From UJ101 sp965262705 (lineage in GTDB: Bacteria > Bacteroidota > Bacteroidia > Flavobacteriales > UJ101), in NCBI GenBank assembly GCA_965262705.1, contig OZ253556.1, positions 1,364,001 to 1,428,000 on the forward strand: DNA of 64,000 nt. The letters run 5' to 3'. Below, piece after piece: positions 17,246-26,888 of the stretch; position 1 is the stretch's first letter; each line of letters opens with the position of its first letter. A program made the position numbers and the translations under genes. The notes under the pieces were generated by a model. The model searched no databases, had not been told where the DNA came from, and was given only the letters and a program-made list of their open reading frames with translations.

Positions 17246-17953
17246 ATGAAATATAAAAGAGTTCTTTTAAAACTAAGCGGGGAGGCACTTATGGGGGAAA
17301 AACAATACGGAATTGATAACAAACGGCTTAGAGAATATGCAGAGGAGATAAAACAAATCGTTGATATAGGGGTTGAATTAGCGATAGTAATTGGCGGAGG
17401 AAACATCTTTAGAGGCATTTCAGGTGCGGCAAACGGAATGGATCGCGTGCAGGGAGATTATATGGGGATGCTGGCAACGGTTATCAACGGGATGGCACTA
17501 CAAGGCGCGTTAGAAGAATTTGGAATTTATACACGATTGCAAACCGCAATACACATGAATCAAATAGCAGAGCCGTTTATTAAAAGAAAAGCGGTGCGTC
17601 ATCTTGAAAAGGGGCGTGTGGTGATTTTTGGTGCCGGAACGGGAAACCCTTATTTTACTACCGATACAGCCGCTACCTTGCGAGCCATTGAAATCAATGC
17701 CGAAGTCATCCTAAAAGGAACACGTGTAGATGGCATATATAGCGCTGATCCTGAAAAAGACATAACTGCAAAAAAATATCAGGATGTAACCTATAATGAA
17801 GTGATGAATAAGGATTTAAAAGTAATGGACTTAACTGCCTTTGCCCTAAGTAAAGAAAATGAACTCCCTATCCTGGTATTTGATATGAACACAAGAGGCA
17901 ATTTGAAAAAAGTGGTCTTAGGTGAAAATATTGGAACTTTAGTTAGTAAATAA
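17246..17953 (+). CDS. pyrH: UMP kinase
   Basis: 235 residues, amino-acid-kinase fold, phosphorylates UMP to UDP in pyrimidine nucleotide synthesis. The start YKRVLLKLSGEALMGEKQYG, the glycine loop VIGGGNIFRG (about residues 50-59), the GAGTGNPYFTTDTAATLRA block (about 131-149) and VDGIYSADP are all diagnostic. The usual neighbour order pyrH-frr is kept, with a 29-bp gap, so the two form an operon driven from the TACCTTTG promoter. Confidence 0.96.
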   Translation: MKYKRVLLKLSGEALMGEKQYGIDNKRLREYAEEIKQIVDIGVELAIVIGGGNIFRGISGAANGMDRVQGDYMGMLATVINGMALQGALEEFGIYTRLQTAIHMNQIAEPFIKRKAVRHLEKGRVVIFGAGTGNPYFTTDTAATLRAIEINAEVILKGTRVDGIYSADPEKDITAKKYQDVTYNEVMNKDLKVMDLTAFALSKENELPILVFDMNTRGNLKKVVLGENIGTLVSK

Positions 17954-17982
17954 TTAGATTTGTAGCATTAAAAACTTTAATC

Positions 17983-18537
17983 ATGGAAGAAATAGGATTT
18001 ATTTTGGACAGTGCAAAAGAGAAAATGGAGTACACTATAGAACATCTAAACAAAGTTTTTTTGCAAATACGAGCAGGAAAAGCCAACCCTGCTATGCTTA
18101 ACTCCGTTTTGATTGATTATTATGGTTCGCAAACACCCCTTTCACAAGTAGCGAATATTAATACCACCGATGCGATGACGCTTAGTGTTCAACCTTGGGA
18201 AAAAAAAATGTTACCAGAAATTGAACGAGGAATTATGATGGCTAATCTCGGATTAAATCCAATGAACAATGGAGAAGTTATTATGATCAATATCCCTCCA
18301 CTGACATCAGATCGACGTAAAGAATTGGTAAAACAGGCTAAAACATCATCAGAAGATGCAAAAGTAAGCATCAGAAATGCTCGAAAAGAAGCCAATAATG
18401 AATTAAAAAAAATAGAAGGCGTTTCTCCTGATCTTATTAAGGATAAAGAAGCGGAAGTACAAGAATTAACCAATAAATATTCCAAAACCATAGAAGAATA
18501 CTTTATAAAAAAAGAAAAAGAAATTATAACGGTTTAA
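17983..18537 (+). CDS. frr: Ribosome recycling factor
   Basis: 184 residues, the full usual length. RRF splits post-termination ribosomes together with EF-G. Conserved features: RAGKANPAMLNSVLIDYYGS (about 31-50), TPLSQVANIN, VQPWEK, IPPLTSDRRKELVKQAK (about 107-123) and the C-terminal helix region. It follows pyrH on the same strand; a miniature element starts 57 bp after its stop. Confidence 0.96.
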   Translation: MEEIGFILDSAKEKMEYTIEHLNKVFLQIRAGKANPAMLNSVLIDYYGSQTPLSQVANINTTDAMTLSVQPWEKKMLPEIERGIMMANLGLNPMNNGEVIMINIPPLTSDRRKELVKQAKTSSEDAKVSIRNARKEANNELKKIEGVSPDLIKDKEAEVQELTNKYSKTIEEYFIKKEKEIITV

Positions 18538-18594
18538 ATTGTAATAACCAAAAAGTTACTCTTAAAGTGGAGTTTATACCGATAATTAAGTTTT

Positions 18595-18779
18595 GAGGCC
18601 GTTGCAAAAAGCATTTTAGCAAAAAAATGCAACGCCCGAGAACTGAAAGTCAGCGCTAGCTAAAAATCAAATGCCGGAGCAACCTTTTGGTTATGAGTAT
18701 TTTAATTTTTTGAGAAGGAAGCAGTTTGAAGCTAAATGCTTTCTTTTTCATACTTTTTTATGTGTTCTGCAACGGTCTC
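18595..18779 (+). mobile_element. Long miniature element, copy 8
   Basis: Ends GAGGCCGTTGC and GCAACGGTCTC, 185 bp, perfect target duplication GTTTT (18590-18594 and 18780-18784). It has a nested short-family fragment (AACTGAAAGTCAGCGCTAGC, about 18641-18660). It stops 58 bp before tRNA-Arg. Confidence 0.92.
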
Positions 18780-18797
18780 GTTTTATAAATAGAATTT

Positions 18798-18805
18798 TAT
18801 TTTTG
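18798..18805 (+). promoter_or_regulatory. Probable tRNA-Arg -7 box (TATTTTTG)
   Basis: TAnnTTTG match 32 bp upstream of the tRNA 5' end and 18 bp after element copy 8. Confidence 0.45.
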
Positions 18806-18837
18806 TATATAAGGTCTTATCAATTCACTTCTATATA

Positions 18838-18910
18838 TGCCCAATAGCTCAAGGGATAGAGTAACTGTTTCCTAAACAGTAGGTTAGGGGTTCGAATCCC
18901 CTTTGGGCAG
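18838..18910 (+). tRNA. tRNA-Arg (anticodon CCT)
   Basis: 73 nt, no encoded CCA. The acceptor stem TGCCCAA / TTGGGCA pairs fully (U1-A72) with discriminator G. The D stem is GCTC...GAGT-like. The anticodon stem ACTGT / ACAGT encloses the loop TTCCTAA (anticodon CCT, reads AGG). The T stem AGGGG / CCCCT encloses TTCGAAT. It lies between two same-orientation miniature elements. Confidence 0.95.
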
Positions 18911-18973
18911 CTAATTTTTAATCGATAGAAATCGCCTTTATCTATTTAAAGGATTTGTAAATTACTAAATATT

Positions 18974-19137
18974 GAGACCGTTGCAAAAAGCACTTTAGCA
19001 AAAAAATGCAACGCCCGATAAAAATTAAACACCGGAGCAACCTTTTGGTTGTGAGGATTTTAATTTTTTGAGAAGGAAGCAGTTTGAAGCTAAATGCTTT
19101 CTTTTTCATATTTTTTTATGTATTCTGCAACGGTCTT
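18974..19137 (+). mobile_element. Long miniature element, copy 9
   Basis: 164 bp, ends GAGACCGTTGC and GCAACGGTCTT. No exact target duplication (ATATT / ATAAT). With copy 8 it brackets tRNA-Arg in direct orientation. Confidence 0.88.
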
Positions 19138-19188
19138 ATAATATTGTTCTAAATAATACGAATAATCCTTAATTATTATTTGCGAAGC

Positions 19189-19755
19189 ATGAAAATAGCA
19201 GTGTGTATTTCAGGGAGAGGAAGTAATTTGCAGGCGATTATCGATGCTATTGAAAAAAAATATTTAAAAAATGTTGCTATTCAATATGTAATTGCGGACC
19301 GTCTGTGCACAGGAATTGAAAAAGCGCAAAAACATCAACTGACTACCTATCAATTTAATAGAAAAGATAACAGCCTGTTTTCAAAAATTGATAACCTGCT
19401 TTACAATCAGGTAGATTATATTGTACTGGCGGGGTTTTTATCGATCATTCCAACTGATTTTTGTGAAAAATGGGCACATAAAATTATTAATCTGCACCCT
19501 TCCTTACTCCCAAAATACGGGGGGATAGGGATGTATGGCAACCATGTACATCGAGCGGTTTTACATCATAAAGAAAAAGAAAGCGGTGCTACTATTCATT
19601 TTGTAACCCCTGAGGTAGATCGAGGTGAAATTATTCTCCAAAAATCAGTTGCACTTTCTCCAAATGAAACCTTAGGTTCATTGAAAATAAAAATACGAAA
19701 TATAGAACACTGGCTCATTGTTGAAGGGATAAAAAAATTAGCCGACAGCCAATAA
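19189..19755 (+). CDS. purN: Phosphoribosylglycinamide formyltransferase
   Basis: 188 residues from the ATG at 19189; the frame extends 9 bases upstream to a TTG, but MKIAVCISGRGSNLQAIIDA is the canonical N-terminus. PurN transfers a formyl group from 10-formyl-THF to GAR in purine synthesis. The catalytic context INLHPSLLPKYGGIGMYG contains the essential Asn and His (about residues 101 and 103), and the loop Asp is in FVTPEVDRGEI (about 140). The length is normal. It is convergent with the broken trpA; a miniature element ends 51 bp upstream of its start. Confidence 0.95.
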   Translation: MKIAVCISGRGSNLQAIIDAIEKKYLKNVAIQYVIADRLCTGIEKAQKHQLTTYQFNRKDNSLFSKIDNLLYNQVDYIVLAGFLSIIPTDFCEKWAHKIINLHPSLLPKYGGIGMYGNHVHRAVLHHKEKESGATIHFVTPEVDRGEIILQKSVALSPNETLGSLKIKIRNIEHWLIVEGIKKLADSQ

Positions 19756-19761
19756 TAATTT

Positions 19762-19817
19762 GAGACCTTTTCAAAAAGCACTTTAGCAAATGCAAGTCAG
19801 CGCAAGCCAAAGGTCTC
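19762..19817 (+). mobile_element. Short-family element at the 3' end of trpA
   Basis: 56 bp from GAGACCTTTTCAAAAAGC to CAAAGGTCTC, with GCAAGTCAGCGCAAG inside. On the minus strand it supplies the last codons (ETFGLR) and TGA stop of the trpA remnant. The flanks do not form a duplication (AATTT / CTGAA). Confidence 0.75.
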
Positions 19818-20562
19818 CTGAATACTCTGTGTAAGACAATTTTTATCCATAGCTTTAATAAAAGCACTCCCGATAATTGCACCGTTTGCATATTTACAGG
19901 CAATATCAAAAGTTTTTTTATCGTGAATACCAAAACCCATAAGATAAGGGGGTCTTTAATTTTAAATTTTTTATACGATTGAAATAGGCTAATTGCTTTT
20001 CTGAAATATCATGGCGTTTTCCTGTAATAGCCGATGATGAAACCATATACAAAAAACCATCAGAAGCCTCTGCAAGTTGTTTTACTCTTTCATCTGAGGT
20101 CTCTGGAGTGATTAAAAAGATAAACGCGATATTATGTTTTTTAAATAATTTCTCATAATGCGGTTGATAAAAATCAAGAGGCAAATCAGGTAAAATTACT
20201 CCCGATATCCCTGATGCTGCACATGCCTTTAAAAAGGCTTCTGCTCCAAATTGTAAGAATTGATTATAATATCCCATAGCAACCATAGGGGTTGATATTT
20301 TATCTGCAACCGATTGTACTTGATCGAATATAGTTTGAGTGTCTATACCATTTTTAAGTGCTCGTGCACTACTCTTTTGAATGGTCTCACCATCGGCAAT
20401 CGGATCGGAATAGGGAAAACCAATTTCAATCAAATCTACCGGGGTATTATTTAACACTTTTAAAATGGTATTTGTGCTATTTAACTCAGGGTACCCGGCA
20501 GTAAAATATATACTAGTAATGTTTCTATTTTTATTTTCAAACAATCGTTTTAATCTGTTCAT
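19797..20562 (-). pseudogene. trpA: Tryptophan synthase alpha subunit, frameshifted and with a replaced tail
   Basis: The first 214 codons are a good TrpA: TAGYPELNSTNTI, EIGFPYSDPIADGETIQKSS (substrate and catalytic region), GVILPDLPLDF and LITPETSDERVKQLAEAS. A one-base expansion in a C5 run near 19944 then shifts the frame; the expected continuation GFGIHDKKTFDIACKYANGA is found in the neighbouring frame and runs to a TGA at 19797-19799. The final six residues come from the short element at 19762-19817, so the native C-terminus is lost as well. Unless the shift is a sequencing error, no full TrpA is made. It sits directly downstream of the trpB pseudogene. Confidence 0.85.
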
Positions 20563-20634
20563 TTTCTATTTTGTTCTATTTTTAGGCATTATGTAATTTC
20601 CAGCGTATAAAAACGGTCAGCGTTAAATACCACT

Positions 20635-21802
20635 TTACCTATGCTTAATGTAAGTTTCAAGATCTTTGTCTCCCCGCCCTGACAAGTTAATCAATATAAT
20701 ATCCCCGGAATTAAAATTTATTTTTCCTAAGACAGAAAGCGCATGAGCGCTTTCCAATGCTGGAATAATTCCTTCCATCTTCGTTAGTTCATAAGACGCT
20801 TTTAAGGCTTCCTTATCGGTTGCGCTTAAGAAAGTGGCACGCCCCGATTGAAAAAGATTCGCATGCATGGGGCCAATCCCCGGATAGTCTAAGCCAGCTG
20901 AGAGGGAATAGGGTTCAATTACCTGTCCATCTTTATCCTGCATAAGGAAATATCTGCTTGCATGAAACACTCCGATGCTTCCTTTTTGGTTAGTAGCAGC
21001 GGTTTTGTTTGATTTTATACCTAACCCGGCAGCTTCTACGGCGATTAGTTTTACCTCTTCGTCGTGAAGAAAATGATAAAAAGCTCCGGCAGCATTGCTC
21101 CCTCCACCTACACAAGCTAATAAATAATCCGGTTTTTCCTTTCCTTCATATTTTGTTAATTGCCATTTCATTTCTTCACTGATGACCGATTGGAAATCAG
21201 CTACCATTTGAGGGAGGGATGCGGCCCGACTACCGAACCTATCAAATAATAAGCCTCTGGTTCGTTAATCCATGCGCGAAGTGCTTCGTTTGTTGCATCT
21301 TTGAGTGTTTTAGACCCGCTAATTACCGACACAACTTCTGCGCCCAGCATTTTCATTCGGGCAATGTTGGGCGCTTGTCTTTTAATGTCAATCATTCCCA
21401 TATAGACGGTACATTTTAACCCCAATAAGGCACAAGCCGTGGCTGTTGCTACACCATGTTGTCCTGTGCCGGTTCCTGTTAAAATACGGGTTTTACCTAA
21501 TCGTTTTGCTAGCAAAGCCTGCCCAATCGTATTGTTTATCTTATGCGCCCCAGTGTGATTTAAGTCTTCTCGTTTTAGATAAATCTTTCCTCCGTATTTC
21601 TTTCTTAAATCCCTCTTCCGATGCTATTTTTTTATAGCTATACTGTAGTTCCTTTATATTAGAATAAAGCATCTCAGGGATGAAAGCCCCTCCAAACTCG
21701 CCATAAAACTATACTGAAGAAAAGGAAGAAGTAATTTTAAAAAAGGATGAAAGCCCCTCCAAACTCGCCATAAAACCCTTTTTTATCTGCAAAATATTTC
21801 AT
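20635..21802 (-). pseudogene. trpB: Tryptophan synthase beta subunit with several lesions
   Basis: Pieces in order from the ATG at 21802: MKYFADKKGFYGEFGGAFI; a 69-bp tandem duplication (21676-21708 repeated at 21745-21777) that introduces a TAG; FYGEFGGAFIPEMLYSNIKE; a +1 shift after FKKE near 21600; KIYLKREDLNHTGAHKINNT (with the PLP lysine context) through VGPHP; a -1 shift near 21212; then the rest from MVADFQSVISEEMKWQL with GGGSNAAGAF to a normal end. Three independent lesions make this a true pseudogene rather than a read error. Confidence 0.88.
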
Positions 21803-21827
21803 ATTACTTCTATAATTTTTACAAAAT

Positions 21828-21991
21828 GAGACCGTTGCAAAAAGCACGCTAACAAAAAAATGCAACGTCCGATAAAAATTAAACACCGGAGCAACCTTTT
21901 GGTTATGAGGGTTTTAATTTTTTGAGAAGGAAGCAGTTTGAAGTTAGATGCTTTCTTTTTCATACTTTTTTATATGTTCTGCAACGGTCTC
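21828..21991 (+). mobile_element. Long miniature element, copy 10
   Basis: 164 bp, both ends intact, perfect target duplication AAAAT (21823-21827 and 21992-21996). It lies 25 bp upstream of the trpB start, between trpB and its former promoter or upstream genes. Confidence 0.92.
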
Positions 21992-22057
21992 AAAATATAA
22001 AAAAAATCAAGGTACTGCTAAATATCTATCAAAAATTAGCAATGCCAAAATCAATTA

Positions 22058-22114
22058 GAGACTTTTAGCTTAGGCTGACTTGCAGTTGATGAAGCGCTTT
22101 TTGCAAAAGGTCTC
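22058..22114 (-). mobile_element. Short-family element downstream of recG
   Basis: 57 bp, GAGACTTTTAGCTTAGGCTG at the left and GCAAAAGGTCTC at the right, with GACTTGCAG inside; the reverse of the 48509 copy. No target duplication (AATTA / AGTCT). Confidence 0.7.
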
Positions 22115-22136
22115 AGTCTTTGGGTTGTCCCGGTAT

Positions 22137-24245
22137 TTAACCTATCCTAACCCAGGATAATTTATTTTTTTTCAATTTTTCCAACTTTAGCTTAATGTTT
22201 TTATTTCCTTCCTTTAGTAAATCAGGATCTTCTTCTAACAACTTTTGTGCTGCTTTTCGTGCGGGGTCCATTATGTAGCTGTCTTTTACCAAATCGGCTA
22301 CTTTAAAATTTAAAATACCGCTTTGTTGCGTTCCCATAATATTACCAGGACCGCGTAATTTCAAATCTACTTCAGCAATTTTAAATCCGTCTGAGGTGCT
22401 GCACATGGTTTTCATTCTAATCTTTCCCTCGTTTGAAAGCCTTTCTTTAGTCATTAATATACAATAGCTTTGCTCAGCTCCACGCCCTACCCGTCCTCGT
22501 AACTGATGCAGTTGAGAAAGCCCGAAGCGTTCTGCACTTTCAATCATCATTACTGTGGCATTAGGGATATTTACTCCTACTTCGATTACGGTAGTAGCGA
22601 CCATAATTTGCGTTTCGCCCTTAACAAAGCGTTTCATCTCAAAGTCTTTATCGGCAGATTTCATTTTGCCGTGAACGATACTAATGTTATAATCAGGCAA
22701 GGGGAAAGCGCGAGAGATGCTTTCATAACCATCCATTAAATCTTTAAAATCTAATTTTTCTGACTCTTGTATCAGTGGATAAACGATATAAACTTGTCGC
22801 CCCTTTTTTATTTCTCGCTTTATAAATCCAAAAACTTCCAATCGATTTGCATCCTGCCGGTGTATGGTTTTTATAGGTTTTCTGCCCGCTGGAAGTTCAT
22901 TAATAACTGAGAAATCTAAATCTCCATAAATACTCATCGCCAATGTTCGGGGAATAGGGGTCGCCGTCATAACTAAAATATGAGGCGGGTATTTATTTTT
23001 TTTATAGGCTTTTGCACGTTGTGCTACCCCAAAACGATGCTGCTCGTCAATCACCATTAAGCCGAGGTTTTGAAATTTTACCTTATCTTCAATAATTGCG
23101 TGGGTGCCGATTAAAATATTTAGTGTTCCGTCAGCTAATTCTTCATGCAGAATTTTTCTGTCTTTATGAGAGGTGGAACCAGCTAATAGTTTTGCGTTTA
23201 TACCTAATGCTTCTGTCGAATTATGAATAACCTGATAATGCTGCGCTGCTAAAATTTCCGTAGGTGCCAGTAACGCAGCTTGAAAGTTATTGTCAATAGC
23301 GATCAAAATTGCTAGTAGCGCCACGATGGTTTTACCGCTTCCAACATCGCCTTGCAGCAATCGATTCATTTGCACGGATTGTCCCAAATCATTGCGAATT
23401 TCTTTAAGGACTCTTTTTTGCGCGTCGGTCAGTTCAAAAGGTAAATGATTTTGATAAAAATCGTTAAAATAACGCCCCACTTTCTTAAAGGAATAGCTTT
23501 TATAACGTTGCTTTTGCAAGGACCGCTTAACGAGCATCGTCAACTGTAAATAAAAAAACTCTTCAAATTTTAAGGTATATTGCGCTTGATTAAGCCTCTT
23601 AACGTCCTGAGGAAAATGGACATTAAACAGCGCTTCTTTTTGAGGGAGTAATTGATATTCTTTTCTAATTATCGTAGAAAAAGATTCTTCAATGGCGGTT
23701 GATTCCATTTTCTGAAATAAATGGATAAACAACTTTTTATAATATCGCTGATTAACTCGGCGGCGGGTTAATTTCTCCGTTAATGGGTAAATAGGTTGTA
23801 GGGGAGACCATTTTTTTTCTCGATGATTTTCCAGCGCTTCCATCTCGGGGTGCACTAAGGTTATTTTATGATTAAACACGCTCGTCTTCCCAAATACAAC
23901 GCAGGGGTGGTTTATTTTTAAACTTTCTTTAATCCATTTTGTTTTTTTAAACCATATTAACAGTAAAACACCCGTTTCATCCTCAAAATCAGCGGTTAGG
24001 CGAATTCCTTTCGGGTGTTTTATTTCACGAATTTGTGTGATATTTCCAATAATTTGTACCTCCGTTGGTGCCGTACCTAATTCACTTATTTTATAATACC
24101 TTGATTTATCTATATAACGGTTGGGCATAAGATAAAGCAAATCTTCATAGCTGCGAATGTTCAACTCATTTTTTAGAAGTGCTCCTAATTCACCCCCTAC
24201 GCCTTTTAAATATTCAATCGGTGTTTTTAGTAACGCTTGACTCAA
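22137..24245 (-). CDS. recG: ATP-dependent DNA helicase RecG
   Basis: About 702 residues from a TTG at 24245 (reads SQALLKTPIEYLKGVG). The frame extends to 24305 with an ATG at 24296, but a TACTTTTG promoter box lies inside that extension, so the TTG is preferred. RecG remodels stalled replication forks. An N-terminal wedge/OB region is followed by SF2 motifs: Walker A LQGDVGSGKT, motif II VIDEQHRFG, motif III MTATPIPRT, and motif VI QLRGRVGRG near the end. The TRG-type C-terminal region is present. It is transcribed alone. Confidence 0.94.
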   Translation of the reverse strand: MSQALLKTPIEYLKGVGGELGALLKNELNIRSYEDLLYLMPNRYIDKSRYYKISELGTAPTEVQIIGNITQIREIKHPKGIRLTADFEDETGVLLLIWFKKTKWIKESLKINHPCVVFGKTSVFNHKITLVHPEMEALENHREKKWSPLQPIYPLTEKLTRRRVNQRYYKKLFIHLFQKMESTAIEESFSTIIRKEYQLLPQKEALFNVHFPQDVKRLNQAQYTLKFEEFFYLQLTMLVKRSLQKQRYKSYSFKKVGRYFNDFYQNHLPFELTDAQKRVLKEIRNDLGQSVQMNRLLQGDVGSGKTIVALLAILIAIDNNFQAALLAPTEILAAQHYQVIHNSTEALGINAKLLAGSTSHKDRKILHEELADGTLNILIGTHAIIEDKVKFQNLGLMVIDEQHRFGVAQRAKAYKKNKYPPHILVMTATPIPRTLAMSIYGDLDFSVINELPAGRKPIKTIHRQDANRLEVFGFIKREIKKGRQVYIVYPLIQESEKLDFKDLMDGYESISRAFPLPDYNISIVHGKMKSADKDFEMKRFVKGETQIMVATTVIEVGVNIPNATVMMIESAERFGLSQLHQLRGRVGRGAEQSYCILMTKERLSNEGKIRMKTMCSTSDGFKIAEVDLKLRGPGNIMGTQQSGILNFKVADLVKDSYIMDPARKAAQKLLEEDPDLLKEGNKNIKLKLEKLKKNKLSWVRIG

Positions 24246-24258
24246 TCTTATGTTTTGT

Positions 24259-24266
24259 CTCAAAAG
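24259..24266 (-). promoter_or_regulatory. Probable recG -7 box (TACTTTTG)
   Basis: TAnnTTTG match on the minus strand, about 15 bp upstream of the proposed TTG start. It lies within the longer open frame, which argues against the upstream ATG. Confidence 0.45.
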
Positions 24267-24327
24267 TACGATTTTATAACGAGAAGCGTTTATCATTCTC
24301 AACACAGCATACCTTTACTTAATTAAG

Positions 24328-24365
24328 GAGACCTTTGCTAAAGGAGTGCCTTGTGCAAAGATCTC
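24328..24365. repeat. 38-bp remnant of a repeat element
   Basis: GAGACCTTTGC at one side and GCAAAGATCTC at the other with a short centre; an imperfect palindrome made of two element ends, between recG and aconitase. Confidence 0.6.
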
Positions 24366-24436
24366 AACCTCTAGTGTGAGTTAAGTTTAAACCGCGGTTT
24401 ATATAAAAATTCAGAGAAACAACCTAAAATTTTAGA

Positions 24437-26704
24437 TTAGCTACTTTGCTTTCTAATCAAATTCAATGCTGATCCTTCTTTATACCATTCAATTTGATTT
24501 TTATTGTACGTATGATTTAGTTTTATCGTATGCCTAGACCCGTCAAGATGTACGATTTCCAAAGTTAATGATTGGTTTGGGGCAAATTTATCCAGATTTA
24601 GAAAATTAAAAATATCATCCTCTTGAATTAAGTCGTAATCATTTTCATTTGCAAAAGTCAGCCCGAGCATTCCCTGTTTTTTTAGATTAGTCTCATGAAT
24701 ACGGGCGAATGATTTTACAATTATAGCCACTACACCAAGGTGGCGGGGTTCCATAGCCGCGTGTTCTCTGGAAGATCCCTCTCCATAATTGTGATCTCCT
24801 ACCACAACTGTGGGAATCCCTGCAGCTTTATAAGCTCGCTGTGTATTCGGAATAGTACCATATTCCCCTGTCAATTGGTTTTTTACACAATCTGTTTTTT
24901 TGTTAAAGGCATTGACGGCACCTATAAGACAGTTATTAGAAATATTATCTAAATGACCTCTAAAACGGAGCCATGGGCCTGCCATAGAGATATGATCTGT
25001 CGTGCATTTTCCAAATGCCTTAATTAATAATTTTGCGCCCTCTATTTTACTACCAATAGGTCTGAAGGGGGTAAGCAATTGAAGCCGCTGTGAATTAGGA
25101 TTTACTTTAATTTCAATACCTGAGCCATTCTCTAAAGGCGCCTGAAATCCGTTATCTTTTACTTCAAATCCTTTGGATGGTAGTTCTTCTCCATTGGGTG
25201 CTTCTAACTTCACGTCTATTCCTTGCTTATTTTTTATGGTATCTGTTATAGGATTAAAATCTAAACGGCCTGAAATAGCAATGGCAGTAACCAATTCTGG
25301 AGATGCAACAAAGGCATGAGTACTAGGATTTCCGTCATTGCGTTTAGCAAAATTTCGATTAAAAGAGTTAACTATACTATTTTTGGGTGCATTTTTTGGG
25401 TCTTTATAACGTTTCCACTGCCCAATACAAGGGCCGCAAGCATTAGTAAAAATAATTGCATTCAACTCTTCAAATGTTTGCAATAATCCTTCACGTTCTG
25501 CAGTATAGCGCACTTGTTCTGAACCAGGATTAATTCCTAATTTTGCTTTGATCTCTAATCCTTTATCTAAGGCTTGCTTAGCTATGGATGCTGAACGAGA
25601 TAAGTCTTCATAAGAAGAATTTGTACAAGACCCTATCAGCCCCCACTCTACTTCTAAGGGCCATCCATTTTCAATTGCTTTAGCATTCATTTCATCGCCT
25701 ATTTGCGTTGCCAAATCCGGTGTAAAAGGGCCATTAAGATGAGGAAGCAATTCATTTAAGTTAATTTCTATAACTTGGTCAAAGTATTTTTTTGGGGTTT
25801 TATATACTTCTTCATCTGCTGTTAAATAGGCTTTATATTTGTTCGCTTCATCTGCAATATCGTTACGATTAGTTGCTCTTAGATAGCGTTCCATGGATTC
25901 ATCATAACCAAAGGTTGAAGTCGTAGCACCGATTTCTGCTCCCATATTACAGATAGTTCCTTTTCCTGTGCAGGAAATAGATCTTGCCCCTTCATCAAAA
26001 TACTCTACAATAGCTCCGGTGCCTCCTTTTACTGTTAAAATTTCAGCTACTTTTAAAATAATGTCTTTAGACGATGTCCAACCGGAGAGGCTACCTATTA
26101 GTTTTACGCCGATTAACTTAGGAAGTTTTAATTCCCATGGCATACCCGCCATCACATCCACTGCATCGGCGCCACCTACCCCAATAGCAACCATTCCAAG
26201 CCCTCCGGCATTTACCGTATGCGAATCGGTGCCGATCATCATTCCTCCGGGAAAGGCGTAATTTTCCAATACTACTTGATGGATAATTCCTGCACCCGGT
26301 TTCCAAAAGCCAATACCATATTTATTGGAAACGGATTTAAGAAAATTAAACACTTCAGAATTTTGATTGAGTGCCGTTTGCAAATCTTTGTCCGCACCTA
26401 TTTGGGCTTGTATTAAATGGTCGCAATGAACGGTGGTAGGAACGGACACTTTACTTTTACCCGCTTGCATAAATTGTAACAATGCCATTTGTGCCGTCGC
26501 ATCCTGACAAGCAATGCGGTCTGGAGCAAAATCAACATAAGATTCTCCTCTTACATAAGGTTTATTTGCATTGCCTTCCCAAAGATGATTATACAAAATT
26601 TTTTCTGCATATGTCATTGGTCTGCCCAATAATTTTCTTGCTAGATCAATACGAGACCTCATTCGCTCGTACACAGTTTTAATCATTTCAATATCAAATG
26701 CCAT
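24437..26704 (-). CDS. acn: Aconitate hydratase
   Basis: 755 residues, the length and sequence style of the mitochondrial-type aconitases found in Bacteroidetes. It isomerises citrate to isocitrate in the TCA cycle. The three [4Fe-4S] cysteines are in GSCTNSSYEDLSRS and ACGPCIGQW. The catalytic-domain segments GTDSHTVNAGGLGMVAIGVGGADAVD and the swivelling-domain GDHNYGEGSSREHAAMEPRHLG are present. It is a single gene. Upstream lies an AT-rich gap with a half element. Confidence 0.95.
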   Translation of the reverse strand: MAFDIEMIKTVYERMRSRIDLARKLLGRPMTYAEKILYNHLWEGNANKPYVRGESYVDFAPDRIACQDATAQMALLQFMQAGKSKVSVPTTVHCDHLIQAQIGADKDLQTALNQNSEVFNFLKSVSNKYGIGFWKPGAGIIHQVVLENYAFPGGMMIGTDSHTVNAGGLGMVAIGVGGADAVDVMAGMPWELKLPKLIGVKLIGSLSGWTSSKDIILKVAEILTVKGGTGAIVEYFDEGARSISCTGKGTICNMGAEIGATTSTFGYDESMERYLRATNRNDIADEANKYKAYLTADEEVYKTPKKYFDQVIEINLNELLPHLNGPFTPDLATQIGDEMNAKAIENGWPLEVEWGLIGSCTNSSYEDLSRSASIAKQALDKGLEIKAKLGINPGSEQVRYTAEREGLLQTFEELNAIIFTNACGPCIGQWKRYKDPKNAPKNSIVNSFNRNFAKRNDGNPSTHAFVASPELVTAIAISGRLDFNPITDTIKNKQGIDVKLEAPNGEELPSKGFEVKDNGFQAPLENGSGIEIKVNPNSQRLQLLTPFRPIGSKIEGAKLLIKAFGKCTTDHISMAGPWLRFRGHLDNISNNCLIGAVNAFNKKTDCVKNQLTGEYGTIPNTQRAYKAAGIPTVVVGDHNYGEGSSREHAAMEPRHLGVVAIIVKSFARIHETNLKKQGMLGLTFANENDYDLIQEDDIFNFLNLDKFAPNQSLTLEIVHLDGSRHTIKLNHTYNKNQIEWYKEGSALNLIRKQSS

Positions 26705-26888
26705 ATTTTACCTGTTGTTTTATAGTCATAAAATTTACACGATAAATTTACATTATTTTTATTGGTTAGAAAAATATTAGCCTTAATTTATATTCATTAT
26801 AAATTATTGATCCTGTTAGAGGGGCTCAATATAAGAAACATATCGATCCCTTTGGCTCCGCTGACTTGAAGCTGCAGAATAAATAAAA

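Noticed and set aside
24246..24305. Longer RecG N-terminus (MINASRYKIVLLRQ...)
   Set aside because: It contains a promoter-like TACTTTTG box and does not resemble RecG N-termini; the TTG at 24245 gives a normal start. Kept as an alternative.
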